Shown in pieces: positions 1 through 10,953 of a stretch of 64,000 nt of DNA. A program made the position numbers and the translations under genes. Below the pieces are notes generated by a model, which did not search any database, was not told the origin of the DNA, and saw only the letters and a list, made by a program, of their open reading frames with translations. Source of the stretch: Candolleomyces eurysporus (lineage: Eukaryota > Basidiomycota > Agaricomycetes > Agaricales > Psathyrellaceae); the NCBI GenBank assembly GCA_027579435.1, contig JANBPK010000713.1:88425-152424 (forward strand), written 5' to 3'. The stretch's first letter is position 1, and every line of letters starts with the position of its first letter.

Positions 1-1194
1 GCAAGAAAGCCCTGGCTAACCGCATCTCCACCGTCCAGCGGAAGGGGAATGCTCCCCTTTTCAACCAGCAGCAGAAGGCTTCACACCCTACTTCCTCCTC
101 TTCTAAGCAGCGCGCGGACCGACCGCAGCAGCAGCAACAACAGAAGAAGGAGAAACGACAGCGTGCCGGCCGTTCCAAGAAAGGGAAAGGCAAGGGCAAG
201 GTGAAAGCCAACGCTGCCGATACTGGTTCCGATTCTGAATCGGACACTCCACAAGCAGATAACCTTTTTGCATCCCTCTCTCTTGCTGATCGCATTCAGC
301 CCGCCACCTCCTCTTCTGTTGCTGACAGTTTGTCGCCAGAAGAGGACCCATCATTCAAACTTGTGCAGAAACGACTTGCCCATATGGCCAACAATCCCAT
401 CGGCAAGAAAACTACCTCGAAGGGGTCTTCCTACCAGAATAATCCCTTCGCACTCCCATTCGAAGTCCAACCACCGATCAACTCCCTTGAGTATGATCCA
501 GCTTGCTCACAGGCGCACTACGATGCCGTTCACACCCCCNAACTTCCAATCTCATCTCACATTTCCCCCTCTTACGTCTCCTCCCAGAGTTATTCCGGGA
601 GCGACTGACGGACCCATTGCTTCCGGTTCGGGATATGTCCCGAACTACACAATCGGCCTTCCCAGACTTCGTGGAGGAAACTCCAAGAAGTCCAGTGATC
701 CTCGCCCACCTCCCAAGACCAAAGCTACTGTTACGCTTATTAGCGGTAGAGGGGCTGTTTCTCAGACTGTCGCCGAAAATTCGCCAGTCCAACAGAATGA
801 AACCCCTCCATCAGTGTACCCTTGCGTTGAGAAATCACGCAAGGTACAGAATCCCTTGAGGTGGTGAAAACCACCAAGACAATGAAGACACTTGAAAGAG
901 CAAACTTCAATTCTGACAAGCAAATGGCTCCGACTGATGAGGTCGCTATGGTAGAGATGCAGGAAATAGAAGCAAGGGATGAGGCATTATTCACGGATGA
1001 TGAAGATGCCGTCTCCATTTGTTTGGTACCAAGTGGTCGCAAGAGATCTAGATCTCTTTCGCCAGACCCTGAAAGACCGACAATTTGGATCCTTCTATTG
1101 TTGCTGACTTGGGTCGCACAGAGAAGCCCAAATTGGGAACACTTTCCTATGACAAATTCTGGCATATGTACGGGAAAGAAAGTCCTTTCCTCGT
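1..1194 (+). pseudogene. 5' part of a disrupted, unrecognised gene
   Basis: An open frame enters from the left edge and runs to about 540. It is low-complexity at first (Gln, Lys and Ser rich), then more ordinary. At the N at 540 the frame shifts. Further frame changes are needed near 860 and 1080 to reach a segment with DKFWHMYGKESPF at about 1150-1190, where the Ty3/gypsy element is inserted. Removing the element and one target-site copy joins this frame in register to the frame at 10394. I do not recognise the protein; it could be a host gene or part of an older mobile element. The N may hide one real base, so not every frame change need be a mutation. Confidence 0.55.
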
Positions 1195-1648
1195 TGTGGG
1201 GATCGCTAGTGCGCTGCACGCGCCCACCATTACACAAGTCCCGATTAGGGGGATTGCTTCCCTAATCAAGACACGGCCTCCTCCATTCTCCCTTATCGAC
1301 TCCTGTCGCCCCAAGCGAGCTCCGAAGGCATCGCACAGGACGACGGAGCTCCGCAGGACTCAACTCCTGACCAGGAGTCGACTTTCCCGAGGTTTAGTTC
1401 ATGTGTTTCTCTTACGATAGTTGCAGTCTTGATATATGTATGACTTAGGAGACTTGGTCTCCTCAGTTAGATTCCCCTTCCCNTCTTTCTCTTTCCCGCT
1501 CTCCCTATATCTGACTCAATCCAATAACATTATATTTCGCTCTCGACCTACACATCGAGTTCGGTACTGCTCAAGGACGACAGCTTGTGACACCTCTCAA
1601 GACATCCAGCTTCCCCCTTTCGCACTCACGAGAGCCTTGCGCTCTACA
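1195..1648 (+). repeat. 5' LTR of the Ty3/gypsy element
   Basis: This 454-bp direct repeat begins TGTGGGGATCGC and ends GCGCTCTACA. It matches 9936-10389 base for base except for nine transitions and the N at 1493. Most of the differences fall in CpG dinucleotides. Confidence 0.95.
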
Positions 1649-1652
1649 TAAT

Positions 1653-1670
1653 TGGAGCCCACCGTGAGGG
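1653..1670 (+). other. Primer-binding site of the Ty3/gypsy element
   Basis: TGGAGCCCACCGTGAGGG lies four bases after the 5' LTR. TGG pairs with the CCA end of a tRNA, and the following bases would pair with an acceptor stem ending GGGCTCCA. The exact tRNA cannot be named from the sequence alone. Confidence 0.6.
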
Positions 1671-2126
1671 GGGNTTCCCCAGTCTCAACAGACACATAGG
1701 CCGTCTCGAACACTACATCAAGAGCTTATTCTCGCCGTAAACTCACCTCTCTCAGCACATCAGGATCAATTACCATCCTATCTTCAACCACATACCAGGA
1801 GAAGAACGACCCTGGAACGAACACAAGAGCCAGTGTTGGACACACCAGACGACCAGACCAGCTATCCCTTAATTACCAGGGACTCATCTCTCGATCTCAC
1901 ACCTCCAACCAGACCTCTAAATCTTCCATCTGCACCCAACCCGACGAGAATATATTCGAGTAACCGTCCACCACCGGTGCTACAACCAAGAAGCCAATTT
2001 ACCGCTCCACTTACCCCTTACGATAACGCTCGCCTGAACCCTGCTCAGTGGTCACCGGACAGCAACTCTCCTAAAAGCCCCTCATCAACAACTTCCACGG
2101 TCGATTTCAAGTCAACAATCTTCAAC

Positions 2127-3650
2127 ATGACGAGTGAACACGGGGAAGACTCACCACAAACCTCTGAAGCGCCCATTCAGATGCCTCGACGGAACGAACG
2201 GCGCGCTCCTTCGTTCAATGGATCAGGGGCGTTCCTCCCACAATTCTTTCGCGATTTTGAAAACATAGCGCATACAAATGGATTACCTGAAGACCAGTAC
2301 CTCTCGAAAGTGCTAGATTATGCAAGGGTCGACGACTACGATCTATGGAAGCAACTCACCGAGGAAACAGGCGCCACCTGGGATTCGTTCAAGAAGCACG
2401 TCGCTAGATTCTATTCGGGAGCCGATGACGACCGAAGACATACTGTCAGCGACCTGAATAGGCTATGTGAAGCGATGGCTACACGACAGAAGGTATCGAG
2501 AGCGGAATTCAGCGAATTTTATCGCAAGTTCTACACGATGGTCACGTACCTGCAACAACACAGCAAGCTGTTGGATCAAGAAGTCTCCGATATGCTGCTC
2601 AGATCCTTCAACTTCACTCTTCGATGTGCGGTTGAGGCAAAGCTCGATGCAACACATCCGTCGCACCACCCGGACGATCCATACGAATTGAAGCAACTGG
2701 TCGACGCAATCGAGTTGGTTCTGGCCAAGACAGCGCGGGAACATCCGATCGGCCAAAACGGGTCTAGCAGCACTCTCCCGCACCCGTCCACCATTGGGAA
2801 CGAAGCCTCCAAGCTTCCTGCACGACCTACATACGACGCTAGTGGTTTCAGCGACCCTGAAAAGTTTGGAAGACTCACGGATTCGATCAGTACGGCCATG
2901 CAGATGCTCTCCACTATGATGGAGACCTTCAGCGTCTCAGTCGGCAACGGTCAGCGCTCGAGCGGACGAAACGGCCCCTCCAACAATACAAACTCGTTCC
3001 GAGGATGTGCTCTGTGTTCTGACACGACTCATTTCAAGAGAAACTGCACGAAGATAGAAGATCTGATCAGTAAAGGGCTGTGCAAGCGCGGAGATAGAGG
3101 CTTGATCTGCCTACCGAACGGCGACCGGGTTAACCAATCAACAGCCTCTGGCAAGAACATTATCGAAAGGGTTGAGAATTGGCACAAGGCAAGGCAGCAG
3201 AATGCAAACCCCACAAATGTTGTGTCTACGAACATCTGGAATATCGTGGAGGCAGAAGGTCTGAGTAATGACGTCATGGAAACCGAACAAGCGCCCGTGT
3301 CTAGTGCCTTCATCAACGAAATTACAAACGAGTCGTGCAGCGTTAGCAATCAAGTGGAAGCAGACGACTTACCTTTGCTTGAGGCTGCGCTATTCCAGAC
3401 AACGTTGAAGGTGGAGGCTGCACAGAAGAAAGTTGCGGAACGAGACGGACATAGGAAACCGACAACCCGGAGCCAGTCTAAAAATGGCGCAAGCGGGACT
3501 TCCAAGGCAGACCAGGACAAGACATCTGCGGTTGACAGCTCGTCTGCTATCGTCAAGAATACGCAAGGCAATCCGTCTCCGGTTGTGAATAACCCCACTC
3601 CCATGTCAGATACGGTCAATACAAGCTTGGGCCCCCAATATCGTTATTGA
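2127..3650 (+). CDS. gag: Ty3/gypsy gag
   Basis: This encodes the structural capsid/nucleocapsid polyprotein of the retroelement. The open frame extends upstream to 1833, but its first ATG is at 2127 (MTSEHGED), giving 507 residues. The middle holds a gag-like capsid domain (AFLPQFFRDFENIA, then SRAEFSEFYRKFY). A CCHC zinc knuckle follows at about 3007-3048 with C-x2-C-x4-H-x4-C spacing (CALCSDTTHFKRNC). It ends in a UGA after which the protease continues in the same frame. It is the only intact gene of the element. Confidence 0.82.
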   Translation: MTSEHGEDSPQTSEAPIQMPRRNERRAPSFNGSGAFLPQFFRDFENIAHTNGLPEDQYLSKVLDYARVDDYDLWKQLTEETGATWDSFKKHVARFYSGADDDRRHTVSDLNRLCEAMATRQKVSRAEFSEFYRKFYTMVTYLQQHSKLLDQEVSDMLLRSFNFTLRCAVEAKLDATHPSHHPDDPYELKQLVDAIELVLAKTAREHPIGQNGSSSTLPHPSTIGNEASKLPARPTYDASGFSDPEKFGRLTDSISTAMQMLSTMMETFSVSVGNGQRSSGRNGPSNNTNSFRGCALCSDTTHFKRNCTKIEDLISKGLCKRGDRGLICLPNGDRVNQSTASGKNIIERVENWHKARQQNANPTNVVSTNIWNIVEAEGLSNDVMETEQAPVSSAFINEITNESCSVSNQVEADDLPLLEAALFQTTLKVEAAQKKVAERDGHRKPTTRSQSKNGASGTSKADQDKTSAVDSSSAIVKNTQGNPSPVVNNPTPMSDTVNTSLGPQYRY

Positions 3651-4361
3651 GCGCCCATTGAAGATGCCAAATCGCTGGCAGCTCTCACCGAGAGAAGTTT
3701 GGACACCCCAATCACTGTTACCCTTCGAGATCTACTGGGCATTGCGCCTGACCTTAGGAAGAACGTTAAGGAGCTAGTAACCGCCAAGCGAATTCCGACA
3801 GAAGGTGCATCGGCAGCGACGTTCGACAACGTCATCGTGAGCAAAACGGAGTGCGAAACCGTCGAGACTCTTCTGGCAGCACTACCCCCACCCCCTGGAG
3901 GAAATGGAACGATAGTAGCCAACTCCTCTGAGTCCCTCAGGACAATGTCGGTCAAGCTGAATAACAAATTACAAGTCAATGCGATCCTCGACGACGGCTC
4001 TCAGATTATCAGGCTACGACGCGAACTATGGGAGAAGCTTGGAGTACCTGTTCGATCAGACCACAAGCTCACCATGGAATCAGCGAATACGACTACTAGC
4101 GATACAAAAGGTCTTATTCCGAATCTGAAGGTCACGATTGGGGGATGTGACTTTTATCTGCAAGTCCAGGTTGTCGACAATGCGAGCTACGACATGCTCT
4201 TGGGACGACCCTTCCATGTCTTAACCGAAGCCATGGTTCGCCACTTCAAGAACGGAGATGCAACGGCTACCCTCACTGATCCTAACACCGGCGCCATCAT
4301 CACGGTTCCCACCAAAGCTCGGAACCCGAAGCAGGATGGCTACGTCGAGGTGGATTTTTAG
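3651..4361 (+). pseudogene. pol: Ty3/gypsy protease region
   Basis: The frame is the same as gag, across a single UGA at 3648-3650; the first ATG-less open stretch leads to a retropepsin-like domain. The catalytic motif is ILDDGSQI near 3980-4005, in the place of the usual D-S/T-G. The flap and C-terminal part follow (YDMLLGRPFHV at about 4189-4221). A TAG at 4359-4361 closes it and the next domain is in another frame. The UGA could be a read-through signal or a mutation. Confidence 0.72.
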
Positions 4362-4363
4362 GT

Positions 4364-7300
4364 GTGGTGGAGGATGTGACAAGCAGTACAGGACGATACC
4401 CGGCCAATCCTGGAACTGCTACCTCCTCAGATACCCCGGCCAATTCATCTGTCTCTTATATTAACTCTATTCTTTCTCAATCTACAGTGTCACAGAATCC
4501 GCTATCATCACTTGAACAACCAGGTTTCAAGAACTATACCCGGGAAAACGCTGTCAACATAATCGAAATTTCACTTCAGGAGGAAGACGGTGCGGTACCA
4601 GTCGCTGAATTCGAATCTTTCAAGTACAAGAAGGTGGCGAATCGTGTCAAACCCGTTGCTGCGCTGCTACCTCCCCAATTTCGTGTCGAAAGGCACATTC
4701 CATCTGACCCACTGGCCGACTTACCAGAACTACCGACTAACCCTCCAGAGTTCAAGCCAGGAGAACGCTACACACGCGAGCGAGCAGAGAAGATGAAGAT
4801 TAACGAAGATGGCCTGCTCACAGAAGAAGAAGTCAAGCTTGTGCACGCCTTCTTCAACCTTAGTCAATACGCATTTGCCTGGGACGAATCAGAGAAGGGA
4901 ATATTCTCTGAAGACTACCTACCACCAGTCAAGATTGCTACACTACCGCACGCCGTTTGGATACTCAAGAATATCCCAATTCCACCTGGACTATTCCCCA
5001 AGATTGTCAAGATCATCAAGGCGAAAATGGACTCTGGTGTAATCGAGCCCTCAAACGCGGCCTATCGCTCCCAATGGTTCTGGGTTCTCAAGAAGGATGG
5101 AAAATCGCGCAGAATCGTCCACAACGCTCTCTTCATCCCGACTCTCGCGACCTTACAACGTTTCAGACGCCACTAGGAACATTTCGACTTACCAGGATAC
5201 CCATGGGCTACACCAACTCACAACAGGTGCAACACGGCGACCTCACTTTCCTGCTCCAAGACGAAATTCCTCACGTCACTTTACCCTTCGTCGATGATGT
5301 ACCAGTCAAAGGGCCACCAACACGCTACGAGCTGCCTGGTGGAGGTTACGAAACCATCCCAGAAAACCCTGGTATACGGCGATTTGTGTGGGAGCACATG
5401 AATGATGTCCTACGAGTTGTCTGGCGCATTCACAAGGCAGGAGGCACCTTCTCTGGCCCGAAAGCGCACATCTGTGTCTGAGAGGCGGTTATTGTCGGTC
5501 ACCTATGCTCATATGAAGGTCGAAAACCTGTCCCAGATCGAGTTCAGAAGATTCGTGATTGGCCCATCCCTCGGGATCTCACCAGCGTTCGCAGATTCCT
5601 AGGAACGGTGGGAACACTCAGGATGTTCATCAAGAACTATGCCGTTCACTCAGAACCACTTGTCAAGCTAACTCGGCGCAAGACGGAATTTGTCTTTGGC
5701 CCAACAGAGCTCGAGGCAATGGAGAAGATAAAGTACCTTGTGACAACTTGCCCCGCTATCAGACCAATCGACTATAGCTCCGACAACGAGGTTATCTTGG
5801 CAGTGGACTCGTCACAGATTGCTGTCGGCTATATCCTTTCACAAATGGGCGACGACGGTCTTCGTTATCCCTCGAGATTTGGGTCAATTACATGGAACGA
5901 GCGAGAGCGACGATATTCTCAGTCCAAGATTGAGCTATTCGGCCTTTTCCGTGCCCTCAAAGACGTTCGGATATACATCATTGCAGTCAAGCGCCTAGTC
6001 GTTGAAGTAGACGCTCGTTACATCAAGGGCATGATCAATAACCCCGATATCCAACCTAACGCAACAATCAACAGGTGGATAGCTGGTGTACTCCTCTTTG
6101 ATTTCGAGCTACGACATGTCCCGGCACATTGTCACGTTGCAGCAGACGGACTCTCAAGGCGCGAGCGATCCCCAAACGATCCAGAAGATCAAGACGACTA
6201 CGACGAGTGGATCGATTCAGCAAATGTGTTTTCCATGGAGGTTCTCAACCGGGGCCGCCAAAACCTTAATCTTCGCTCGACCCCTGGGTTCTCTCATCCT
6301 CGCAACACCAACAGCTTAAACCATGCCATCCTCAGTATTGGAGTACAGGAGCTGGAGATCCCTCGGTCAAGCAAAGCAATTGAAAGGGACAGACTCATAG
6401 AAGACATCAGAACGTACCTGGACACCCTTCGTCGACCCTCCGGACTTACAGAGGACGAATATAAGAAGTTCATCCGCTACGCATTCGATTTCTTTGTCAT
6501 GGATGGAAAGCTGTTTCGCAAAGACCGGCACCAGCGACATCAGGTGGTAATTCCCCCTGGACGATGTCTCTCAATTCTGAGACAAGCGCATGACAACTTG
6601 GGTCACAAAGGAGTATTCACGGTCTCCAGCCGGCTGCTCGCCCGATTCTGGTGGCCACACTTGCTGGACGACGTCAAGTGGTATGTAAAGTCTTGTCACG
6701 AATGCCAAATTCGAAATGCGCACCGCTATCACATCCCACCAACTGTCCCAACTCCATTCTCGCTCTTCAGGAAGATCTACATCGACACCATGTTCCTACC
6801 CCCATCACACGGTTTCACCTGCATAGTCCACACTCGGTGCTCGCTTTCGTCATACCCAGAATGGCGTATGCTTCGAACCGAGAACGCTCGAAGTCTAGGT
6901 TCATTCATCTTCGAGGATATTCTCCGCTGGTATGGAATGATTGAGGAGATAGTCACTGACAATGGCCCCCCTTACGTCGCTGCAATCGGCTACCTCAAGG
7001 AATGCTACGGAATTCCCAACATTCGCATTTCGCCGTACAACTCACAAGCGAACGGTCCGGTTGAACGAAGACACTACGACGTTCGAGAAGCACTCATGAA
7101 GGCCACAGAGAGAAACGAGTCTCAATGGCCAATCGTCGCACCTTCTGTATTCTGGGCCAAGCGCGTCACCATCCAGAAGTCCACCGGTTACTCCCCCTAC
7201 TATATTGTGCACGGAATCGAGCTGATCTTTCCTTTCGACCTCACCGAAGCTACATTCATTGCACCACCTATTGACAGCACTATTTCTACTGAAGATCTCA

Positions 7301-7693
7301 TCGCTCGACGAGCGATTCAACTTCAGAAGCGCCCGGAGGACCTACAACAAATCAAGGACACACTACACAAGTCAAGAATTGCCTCAGCTCAAGACTTCGA
7401 ACGACGATTTGCAAATTCAATCAAGTACTCTCGTTCTGGCTCGCAACTCAATGCTGGACTCGTCGATAGGTGGAAAATCAAAACCACGGTACCACGGGCC
7501 CCTTATCGTCGTCAGAAGAACAACTGGCGGATCATACATACTTGCCGAGCTCGATGGTTCAATCTCAAAGCTTTGCTTTGCCGCTTATCGACTTATCCCC
7601 TACACTCCTCGCAATGTCAAGAAAATTCCAGTCACAAGAATCACTAGATTGGACGGCGAGACCCTGGACTCGATGACTCGAGACAGGGAGTAG
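4364..7693 (+). pseudogene. pol: Ty3/gypsy pol: reverse transcriptase, RNase H, integrase (broken)
   Basis: Reverse transcriptase starts in one frame (palm entry at about 4950-5115, FWVLKKDGKSRRIVHN). It then loses a block near 5115-5125, with a frame change, so the first catalytic-aspartate segment is missing. The second catalytic motif is FVDD near 5290. A UGA stops the frame at 5479-5481. RNase H follows (ILAVDSSQIAVGYILSQ at about 5796-5846). The integrase has an H-H-C-C zinc finger (HDNLGHKG...CHEC, about 6590-6705) and the DDE residues in IDTM, VTDNGPP and VERRH. A frameshift near 7440 puts the GPY/F-like tail in another frame, ending 7693. No chromodomain is seen. Confidence 0.9.
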
Positions 7694-7937
7694 GGTACAT
7701 AGGGTATAACTCGCCTACACGTAAAACTCAGCCTTCCACCTCATCCCCTGGCATTGGGTACTCGGTCTCGGCATCCCTCACACGTTGCGCATTCCTTCCA
7801 TTCCTAATCCTCCTCTCCAAGCGCCTGGTGTCACCATCTCCATCCAACAAAGCATCAACTTGCATGGCAGCCCTACCAACGTCAATCTCACAATGAGAAA
7901 TGACTCCAGAAAGGACAGCAGAAGTGTATGCCCCCGC

Positions 7938-9657
7938 CTATTCCACATGGTTCTGAGAAACAAGAGCATCGACGGTTTCGTTGTCGACGACGAGCGAGAT
8001 GAGCTGGCAGACGTCCTGGCAACGCTGGGGATGGTCACTCGTAGTGGAAAACTGTTATGGAGTACCTCAAGTTGTTCAGAGGTTCGACAATACAGGATGA
8101 GGTACAAAGATTCACTGTGATGAGGAACAGTGAAAGATGATATTGTTCGATGAATCGGGGGTCGGGAGGGTGGTGACAGACGTTCAGGGAGATCACAGAG
8201 ATCCTGGGACTTGAAGCGTATCGCTGCCAAGTGTAAAGCGAATGAGAAAGAATGCCTCTTTCACAAGTAGCTTTGGTGAGAAGGATTTGTCGAGGGGGAC
8301 TCAGAGAAGGAGGAGGGGGAGGTTCTAGGGCGTCACTAAGGGGAGTCCCTTCTGTTCGAAGAAGGTATTCTTGAAGAGGATTAAGGGAGGGGAATTTGAG
8401 GGTTCGGAGTCCTTCTTCAATATCTTGTAAGTGTGAGGACGATGACGTCGATGTAGTTGGTTACTCGGAGTTCGAAGGAGTTTGAGATGACTCTCTCGTT
8501 TGGATGGCGTTCGAAGCACGTAATATCCACAACAGTTGTTCCTTCTTCGTAGCGAAGGGACCCAATAGACGTCGTAGCTGTAGGGTTCCTACCAGCTCTT
8601 GAGCAGACGGCGACAATCGGGAAACGTTGAGTGAATCAAATAGGACGAGGAGGTGAATGATCAGTATCGTGAGAAGCACTTGGCCTAGGGTAAGGTCTAT
8701 GCCTCCGGCGAGAGGAAGATGAGGGACGATGTCGAGGCGAATGTACTCGTTGTTGAGCGTCCACTGTGTTCTCAGTTTGAGCATGCACAGGGTAAGAAGT
8801 TGAGGAAGATCTGTCAGGCACCAGGTACAAGTAGACGAGGATTGATTCTCGAGAACAAGCTAAGGAACTACTACAGTTCAGCTCGGTATTTATACTACTT
8901 GAGATAATTGGGCAAGTCCGGGCTGGCTCGACTCTTGTGACCAGCACTAGTGCTTCTACTGTTCCTACTTGATAGTTATCGGGTTCCATCGATGAGTATC
9001 AATCTACTAATAGCAAAGAAGCAGGGTAAAGGGCAAAGAAACAGGGTAAAGGGCAACAGATAAAAGGTAAAAGAGCAGGGCATAGGGTGTCCTCGGGCTA
9101 AGGGTTAAGACTGGGGTTTAAGGAAAGATAATGTGCTACTAAAGAGACAAGTCCGAGGGAGTCCAAGTCAAATACAAGTAAATAACAAAAAAAAGATACC
9201 CTAGGGGTTATTACATAACAAAAACTTGATGGCCGATAGAAGGACTAGCAAATGAGCCTGTAGGTCGGTTGGCAGAGCGGGCGAAGCAGTATACACCTCG
9301 ACGAGGGACTGGGCACGAAGAACATCCCACTATGCATCAAATCAGTCAAAGAATAACTACGAGGGATGACAGAACACTCACCAAGGCAACGTACACCCGG
9401 TCCAACACTTGATGATCATGGATTCGAAACGCACTGAAATTCATGTCCTCCAACTCCTGCTGGAGAAGAAGACACATCGCTTCGAAGTGCTGCTGCACCA
9501 AGATGGTTTGGAGACGTCCAAGATACAGAGGAATTGCCACGGTACGATGGGTTTGGGTTTGCGCAGGTGCCGCACGCTCTCCAACGATTTCGAGGGAAGG
9601 CGAGCGGGAATGGGTAGTACGAGAAGGCGAAGTAGGCTGATAAGGTGGCGATGACAT
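7938..9657 (-). pseudogene. Spliced antisense accessory gene of the Ty3/gypsy element, split by a solo LTR
   Basis: It lies between pol and the 3' LTR, on the opposite strand. Exon 1 runs 9657-9382 (92 codons from MSSPPYQP). A 52-bp intron with GTGAGT...TAG follows (9330-9381). Exon 2 starts in phase at 9329 (WDVLRAQSLVEVY). It runs into the solo LTR at 9220. If the LTR and one copy of its AAAAC target are ignored, the same frame resumes at 8047 and stops at TAG 7938-7940 (ending VSQNHVE). An upstream in-frame ATG exists at 9696. No domain is recognised; the N-terminal part is Ser/Pro rich. Antisense genes at this position are known from other gypsy-type elements. Confidence 0.68.
8053..9220 (-). 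repeat. Solo LTR (family 2), nested in the Ty3/gypsy element
   Basis: This is a 1168-bp unit on the minus strand with terminal inverted heptamers TGTTATG...CATAACA. It is flanked by a perfect 5-bp duplication AAAAC (8048-8052 and 9221-9225). It has no internal retroelement genes, so it is a solo LTR left by LTR-LTR recombination. A TATA-like TATAAATA lies at 8888-8895 (minus strand). A 107-codon open frame is at 8461-8784 (minus). It is a close copy of 10954-12127 in opposite orientation. Confidence 0.9.
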
Positions 9658-9935
9658 GGCAGTGAATGGTGCTGAAAGACTCTGGACGCACCTCACCTTT
9701 ATACCCTCTCAGGACGATTGCTTTGGCACCCCAGAACGACGAAGAGTCGAGAACTTCGTATGATCCTAATCTCTCGATCGGCGGCTCCACAGTGTCCCGC
9801 CTCGTTTCGGGGCTCATTTCTATTTTTTATTTTATCTATCTTGGCACTGATCCTTTTTAAATTTTGTCCCTCCCACCTCCCCATTTTTGCTGTTGTTGCA
9901 CTGACTCGGAGTCAACACAAGAACTTCCCGGGGNA

Positions 9936-10389
9936 TGTGGGGATCGCTAGTGCGCTGCATGCGCCCACCATTACACAAGTCCCGATTAGGGGGATCGCTT
10001 CCCTAATCAAGACACGGCCTCCTCCATTCTCCCTTATCGACTCCTGTTGCCCCAAGCGAGCTCCGAAGGCATCGCACAGGACGACGGAGCTCCGCAGGAC
10101 TCAACTCCTGACCAGGAGTCGACTTTCCCGAGGTTTAGTTCATGTGTTTCTCTTACGATAGTTGCAGTCTTGATATATGTATGACTTAGGAGACTTGGTC
10201 TCCTCAGTTAGATTCCCCTTCCCTTCTTTCTCTTTCCCGCTCTCCCTATATCTGACTCAATCTAATAACATTATATTTCACTCTCGACCTATACATCAAG
10301 TTCGGTACTGCTCAAGGACGACGGCTTGTGACACCTCTCGAGACATCCAGCTTCCCCCTTTCGCACTCACGAGAGCCTTGCGCTCTACA
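9936..10389 (+). repeat. 3' LTR of the Ty3/gypsy element
   Basis: This is the direct partner of 1195-1648, beginning TGTGGGGATCGC and ending GCGCTCTACA. It is followed by the target copy TCGT. The polypurine tract expected just upstream is not obvious; an N lies two bases before the LTR. Confidence 0.95.
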
Positions 10390-10860
10390 TCGTCAGTAAG
10401 CTGGATACAGGGTATGACGAAACTAACGTCGTGCCTGGGAAAGTGTGGTACAAGGAATGCGTGGAGACAAATGAGATCGTCGAAACCATGTGGAAAAGAT
10501 CCTTTTGGATTGCCGGCCAACTTAACAGCTTCTGGGATGACCACAAAAAGGGATTCCATAAGGGGAAAATCATTAGATTTTGCCCGGATTCCTATGGGGA
10601 AATTATCGACAATGTTGACCTTCAACCCGATGGTGGTTTCATCAAACCAGCTGAATATGTTGCCGTGTACCAAAACACGGGTCTATATCTTGACTACGAT
10701 GATAAGCCCATCTCCGAACCCTGAAAGGGGTATTATTGGCTATGGCTACCCGAAAGCAAGATGTGGAACGAGGTGATGAAGGTGTCGGCAGGCACCTACA
10801 CTTACAACGAGCTGCAGTACCAACAGGACTGCAGTGAGGACTCCATCATGGGAAGGTACG
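10390..10860 (+). pseudogene. 3' part of the gene disrupted by the Ty3/gypsy element
   Basis: After the TCGT duplication the frame from 1085-1194 continues (SKLDTGYDETN, then GKVWYKECVETNEIVETMW). It runs to an in-frame UGA at 10722-10724 and reads on in the same frame (KGYYWLWLPESKMWNEV) to about 10855. There a GTACGAGT...CTACAG intron may start. The protein is not recognised. The stop inside a conserved-looking frame suggests decay after the insertion. Confidence 0.55.
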
Positions 10861-10953
10861 AGTCATCCTCACCTCTTTCCAAACTATCATTAACACAGAC
10901 TTCTACAGCAATGATTAATCATAGCGGTAGTAATAGTGTATTCTTCGCCTGTA

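Larger units (their letters stand above)
1195..10389 (+). mobile_element. Ty3/gypsy LTR retrotransposon, inactive, with nested solo LTR
   Basis: The element is bounded by 454-bp direct LTRs starting TG and ending CA, with a 4-bp flanking duplication TCGT (1191-1194 and 10390-10393). The order is 5' LTR, primer-binding site, gag, protease, reverse transcriptase, RNase H, integrase, an antisense accessory gene, 3' LTR. Protease-RT-RH-integrase order is that of Ty3/gypsy, not copia. In-frame stops, a deletion inside reverse transcriptase and a frameshift near the integrase C-terminus make it non-autonomous. A solo LTR of a different family sits inside at 8053-9220. The LTRs differ at nine positions, all transitions, so insertion is fairly recent. 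Confidence 0.93.
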
